Source: an uncultured Verrucomicrobiota bacterium
GTDB lineage: Bacteria > Verrucomicrobiota > Kiritimatiellia > RFP12 > UBA1067
DNA length: 8,822 nucleotides
Assembly: GCA_947305585.1 (NCBI GenBank)
Contig: CAMZDY010000044.1
Coordinates: 1-8,822 of the forward strand
Direction of reading: 5' to 3'
Part shown: one piece after another, positions 7,003 through 8,822 of the stretch
Layout: each line of letters begins with the position of its first letter
Position numbering within the stretch: the stretch's first letter is position 1
Made by a program: the position numbers and the translations under genes
Notes under the pieces: model-generated
Databases searched by the model: none
What the model was told of the DNA's origin: nothing
Seen by the model: only the letters and a program-made list of their open reading frames with translations

Positions 7003-7658
7003 ACGGAATGAGGAAGAAGTTTCCGGCCAAGAAGAGCCCGGAAGCGGACAAGGCGCGCGAACACAAGGCCAAGATCAAGGCGATCGCCCGGGAGTTCGAG
7101 CGGAAGAAGTCGGAGCTTACGGGGGGGGCGCCGCAAGTGAAGCGCGGCATCGCCTATTACGCCATCATAATCCTGGGGCTCCTGATGCTGGGCGGAATGG
7201 TGCTGTCGGTCTGCGGCAAGGGCGGACGTCAGCGCATCGAGCGCAGCCAGATCATGGTGGACCGGTCGATGGACAATCTGGCGATCGCGCTCGGAAGGTA
7301 CAAATTCCACGTGGGCGAGTATCCGAGCCCCAAGGAGGGACTGGAGGCGCTGGCGGCCATCACCCCGCAGAAACGCGGCTGGTTCGGTCCTTACATCAAG
7401 AAAGTGGTGAAAGATCCTTGGGGCCACGACTACGTCTACGATTTGCGCACCGACGGATCTCCCGTCCTCTACAGCAAGGGTCCGGACGGGCGCGCCGGCA
7501 CCACAGACGACGTCCTGCCCAAGCAGGAATTCTTCACCGAAGCCTTCCGCGACACCACCTGGACCAACCACTGGGTGCCTTACCAGCTGCGCGGAATCCT
7601 GGTGGCGCCGGACGAAAAGACGCGCCGCGAGTGGCAGGAGGAAGTGAAGAAATACTGA
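6984..7658 (+). CDS. GspG-like pseudopilin-domain membrane protein with atypical N-terminus
   Basis: The C-terminal part of this 224-residue protein matches the type II secretion major pseudopilin GspG. After the membrane segment comes RQRIERSQIMVDRSMDNLAI, then LGRYKFHVGEYPSPKEGLEAL, then IKKVVKDPWGHDYVYDL, then SKGPDGRAGTTDDV, which has the acidic residues of the GspG calcium loop. A further about 45 residues (EFFTEAFRDTTWTNHW...) extend beyond the normal GspG end. The N-terminus is unusual. A 55-residue Lys/Glu-rich, helical leader precedes the membrane helix (about 56-76), and there is no GFTLIE signal: the aligned sequence is RG-IAYYA, with Ala where the conserved Glu at +5 should be. 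The ATG at 6984 is supported by AAGGAG and by GC-rich third codon positions throughout the leader. It may be a membrane-anchored relative rather than a processed pilin. A GTG at 7137 would give a short-leader form. It is the last gene of the overlapping cluster. Confidence 0.8.
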   Translation: MAQFDVNGMRKKFPAKKSPEADKAREHKAKIKAIAREFERKKSELTGGAPQVKRGIAYYAIIILGLLMLGGMVLSVCGKGGRQRIERSQIMVDRSMDNLAIALGRYKFHVGEYPSPKEGLEALAAITPQKRGWFGPYIKKVVKDPWGHDYVYDLRTDGSPVLYSKGPDGRAGTTDDVLPKQEFFTEAFRDTTWTNHWVPYQLRGILVAPDEKTRREWQEEVKKY

Positions 7659-7666
7659 AATGGTTC

Positions 7667-7702
7667 TTGCAATCGCGGCGGAAATATGATATAATACTTA
7701 CT
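7667..7702 (+). promoter_or_regulatory. Extended -10 sigma70-type promoter directly before the LptA-like gene
   Basis: The -10 box TATAAT (7690-7695) is a perfect consensus. It is preceded by the extended element TG at 7687-7688 (TGaTATAAT). A -35-like TTGCAA at 7667-7672 matches TTGACA at 4 of 6 positions, with an optimal 17-bp spacer. The stretch is AT-rich within an otherwise GC-rich region. Transcription would start about 7 bases past the box, near 7702, immediately before the ATG at 7703. It should drive the LptA-like and transporter genes separately from the upstream cluster. I see no terminator or obvious operator in the 44-bp gap. Confidence 0.8.
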
Positions 7703-8692
7703 ATGAATAAAATTTTTACTCTTTGTCTTACCGTAATGGTCGCCGCCATGCTGGTTTTCGACCTGCAGGCATCCAACAAGAAGCGCAAGGGCGCATCCAT
7801 TCTGGAGTTGGCGTTCTCCGAGGAAAACCAGAGCGAGGTCGATAGCGCGCTCAAGGAGCTCGGCGATGACGAAGCGGCTCCGGACGAAGCTCCGGCGCCT
7901 GCTCCCGAACCGGCTCCCGCGTCCGGACCGGCGCCTGCTCCCGAACCTGCCGCCATCAAGGAAGTGGTGAAGGAAGTGGTGGTGGAAAAGCCGGTCGAAG
8001 TGGTCAAAACGGTGATCGTGACCAACGTCATCGAAAAGGTGGTGGAGGTGGAGAAACCGGTGATCGTGACCAACACAGTCGAGCGGGTGGTCGAGCGCAT
8101 GGTGGAGGACAAGGAGCTCAAGGACAAGATCGATTTCCAGGACGCGGTCAACACCGATCTCGCCGAGCGCAACGAACGGCTGGAAAAGGCTCTGGCCATC
8201 GAAAAGGAGCGGCGCGAGCATCTGGAGCGCGTGGTGCCCAAGAATCTCCAGCCCAAGACGGGCCGTCCCGCCAAGATCACTTCCGCCAATACGTTCTACG
8301 ACCGCAAGGAAGGCGTGGCCATGTTCGACCGCCAGGTGCACGTTGACGACGAGAGCTACCAGCTTTGGGCGGACAAGGCCTACGTGTTCATGAGCGGCAC
8401 CAACGACGTCCGGCGCATCGTGGCCATCGGCAACGTGGCCATCACCAACGAAGCGCGCCGCGCCTACGGAACGAAGGCCAGCTACTACAAGGAGGGCGGC
8501 ATGGTCGTCCTCTACGGCGACAGCGACCGTCCCGCCGAAGTGCGCGACGAATCCAAGGCCGACGACCAGATCGTGAAGGGGTCCAAGATCAAATTCTGGA
8601 TCGATTCCGAGCAGGTGCAGGTGATCGACGCCAACATCGAAGCGCCCACTTCCGGCGGCGGCAGCGATTTCAAGAAATACATCAACCGTTAA
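7703..8692 (+). CDS. Exported LptA/OstA-domain protein with long stalk
   Basis: This 329-residue protein starts with a signal peptide (MNKIFTLCLTVMVAAMLVFDLQA, probable cleavage near residue 23). A low-complexity Pro/Ala/Glu segment follows (about 58-84), then a Val/Glu/Lys-rich stretch with repeated KPVxVxxxVIVTN units (about 85-136) and a charged helix likely to form a coiled coil (about 137-178). The C-terminal about 125 residues (about 190-315) resemble the OstA/LptA beta-jellyroll: ANTFYDRKEGVAMFDRQVHV, then WADKAYVF, IVAIGNVAITN, YGTKASYY, GMVVLYGDSDRP and GSKIKFW. LptA forms the periplasmic bridge that carries lipopolysaccharide from the inner to the outer membrane. Typical LptA has about 180 residues, so the stalk is an addition. 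No lptB, lptC or lptD is in the window, so a role in LPS transport is inferred from fold only. It has its own promoter, no Shine-Dalgarno, and AT-rich first codons (AAT AAA ATT TTT ACT). Confidence 0.78.
   Translation: MNKIFTLCLTVMVAAMLVFDLQASNKKRKGASILELAFSEENQSEVDSALKELGDDEAAPDEAPAPAPEPAPASGPAPAPEPAAIKEVVKEVVVEKPVEVVKTVIVTNVIEKVVEVEKPVIVTNTVERVVERMVEDKELKDKIDFQDAVNTDLAERNERLEKALAIEKERREHLERVVPKNLQPKTGRPAKITSANTFYDRKEGVAMFDRQVHVDDESYQLWADKAYVFMSGTNDVRRIVAIGNVAITNEARRAYGTKASYYKEGGMVVLYGDSDRPAEVRDESKADDQIVKGSKIKFWIDSEQVQVIDANIEAPTSGGGSDFKKYINR
7892..7947 (+). repeat. 20-bp direct repeat in the Pro/Ala linker of the LptA-like gene
   Basis: The 20-base sequence starting CCGGCGCCTG and ending CTCCCGAACC occurs exactly at 7892-7911 and 7928-7947, a 36-base period (12 codons). 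It encodes the PAPAPEP units of the linker. In-frame duplication or slippage could lengthen or shorten the linker. Confidence 0.85.
8010..8074 (+). repeat. 17-bp direct repeat encoding VIVTN units in the LptA-like stalk
   Basis: CGGTGATCGTGACCAAC occurs exactly at 8010-8026 and 8058-8074, a 48-base period (16 codons). The flanking codons are also similar (GAAAAGGTGGTGGAG and GAGCGGGTGGTCGAG), so this looks like a diverged tandem duplication of a 16-residue stalk unit. Confidence 0.8.
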
Positions 8693-8698
8693 ACCAAC

Positions 8699-8703
8699 AG
8701 GAG
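8699..8703 (+). promoter_or_regulatory. Ribosome binding site of the transporter gene
   Basis: AGGAG lies 7 bases before the ATG at 8711. With only 18 bases between the genes, and no terminator or promoter there, the transporter is probably co-transcribed with the LptA-like gene. Confidence 0.7.
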
Positions 8704-8710
8704 AACCGAA

Positions 8711-8822
8711 ATGAGCGAACAGACTAAGGCACTTCCGGCGAGCGTGAAACGCTATGCCATGTATCTTTTGATCATGGCCGGTTTGGGAGGCTTGATCTAC
8801 GGTATCGACGTGGGCGTGATCG
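8711..8822 (+). CDS. Major facilitator (sugar-porter-like) transporter, 3'-truncated
   Basis: Only the first 37 residues are present. A short charged cytoplasmic lead (MSEQTKALPASVKRY) enters the first membrane helix, AMYLLIMAGLGGLIYGIDVGVI. The GGLIYGIDVGVI segment resembles the GGLLFGYDTGVI-type first helix of the sugar porter family (XylE/GalP/AraE type) of the major facilitator superfamily, which are inner-membrane proton symporters or facilitators of sugars. The substrate cannot be inferred from this fragment. The start is fixed by a good ribosome binding site. Confidence 0.7.
   Translation, partial: MSEQTKALPASVKRYAMYLLIMAGLGGLIYGIDVGVI

Noticed and set aside
7660..7689. Nine-codon mini-ORF between the GspG-like and LptA-like genes (ATG at 7660, TGA at 7687)
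   Set aside because: It lies within the promoter spacer and would only be transcribed by readthrough. Nothing marks it as a leader peptide: no attenuator hairpin and no run of a regulatory codon.
7659..7702. Possible Rho-independent terminator after the GspG-like gene
   Set aside because: I find no GC-rich inverted repeat followed by a T run in the 44-base gap.
7892..8074. Repeats as a CRISPR-like or mobile element array
   Set aside because: There are only two copies of each unit; they are in frame with codon-multiple periods, and they encode low-complexity protein repeats.

Overview
The window is about 8.8 kb of GC-rich, densely packed bacterial DNA. Every gene I can support lies on the + strand. 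The LptA/OstA-type protein implies a Gram-negative (diderm) cell. TadC-like, GspG-like, PEGA-repeat and FHA-transmembrane proteins next to housekeeping genes would fit a member of the PVC group (Verrucomicrobia, Lentisphaerae or Kiritimatiellae), but that placement is a guess from gene content and style. No rRNA, tRNA, transposase, integrase or CRISPR array is visible, and no gene-free stretch exceeds about 50 bases.

Layout. Positions 1-1766 hold the 3' part of methionyl-tRNA synthetase (metG). It is followed without any gap by a TadC-like inner-membrane platform protein (1763-2545), an FHA-domain membrane protein (2545-3921), a protein of four PEGA repeats (3921-4979), a TlyA-type rRNA 2'-O-methyltransferase (4976-5713), a thymidine/pyrimidine-nucleoside phosphorylase (5710-7002) and a GspG-like protein (6984-7658). 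All six junctions overlap, by 4, 1, 1, 4, 4 and 19 bases, so this is almost certainly one transcript with translational coupling. A 44-bp gap (7659-7702) then carries the only convincing promoter. It drives an exported protein with a C-terminal LptA/OstA domain (7703-8692) and, 18 bp further on, a major facilitator (sugar-porter-like) gene that runs off the window end (8711-8822).

How the genes fit together. Three genes are housekeeping (metG, tlyA, nucleoside phosphorylase). Four encode envelope or secretion-type proteins: TadC-like, FHA-TM, PEGA and GspG-like. The envelope set has two parts of the type II/type IV pilus superfamily (platform and major pseudopilin-like) but no ATPase, secretin or prepilin peptidase here. 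It is either a scattered secretion system or a reduced, repurposed one.

Most unusual points: (i) the near-perfect extended -10 promoter is so close to the LptA-like ATG that the mRNA should be leaderless or nearly so; (ii) the GspG-like protein has a long charged cytoplasmic N-terminus and no proper prepilin signal, while a G8 tract and an in-frame GTG just upstream of the membrane segment offer an alternative short-leader start; (iii) the TadC-FHA-PEGA module is embedded in housekeeping genes; (iv) the LptA domain sits on a long repeat-rich stalk.
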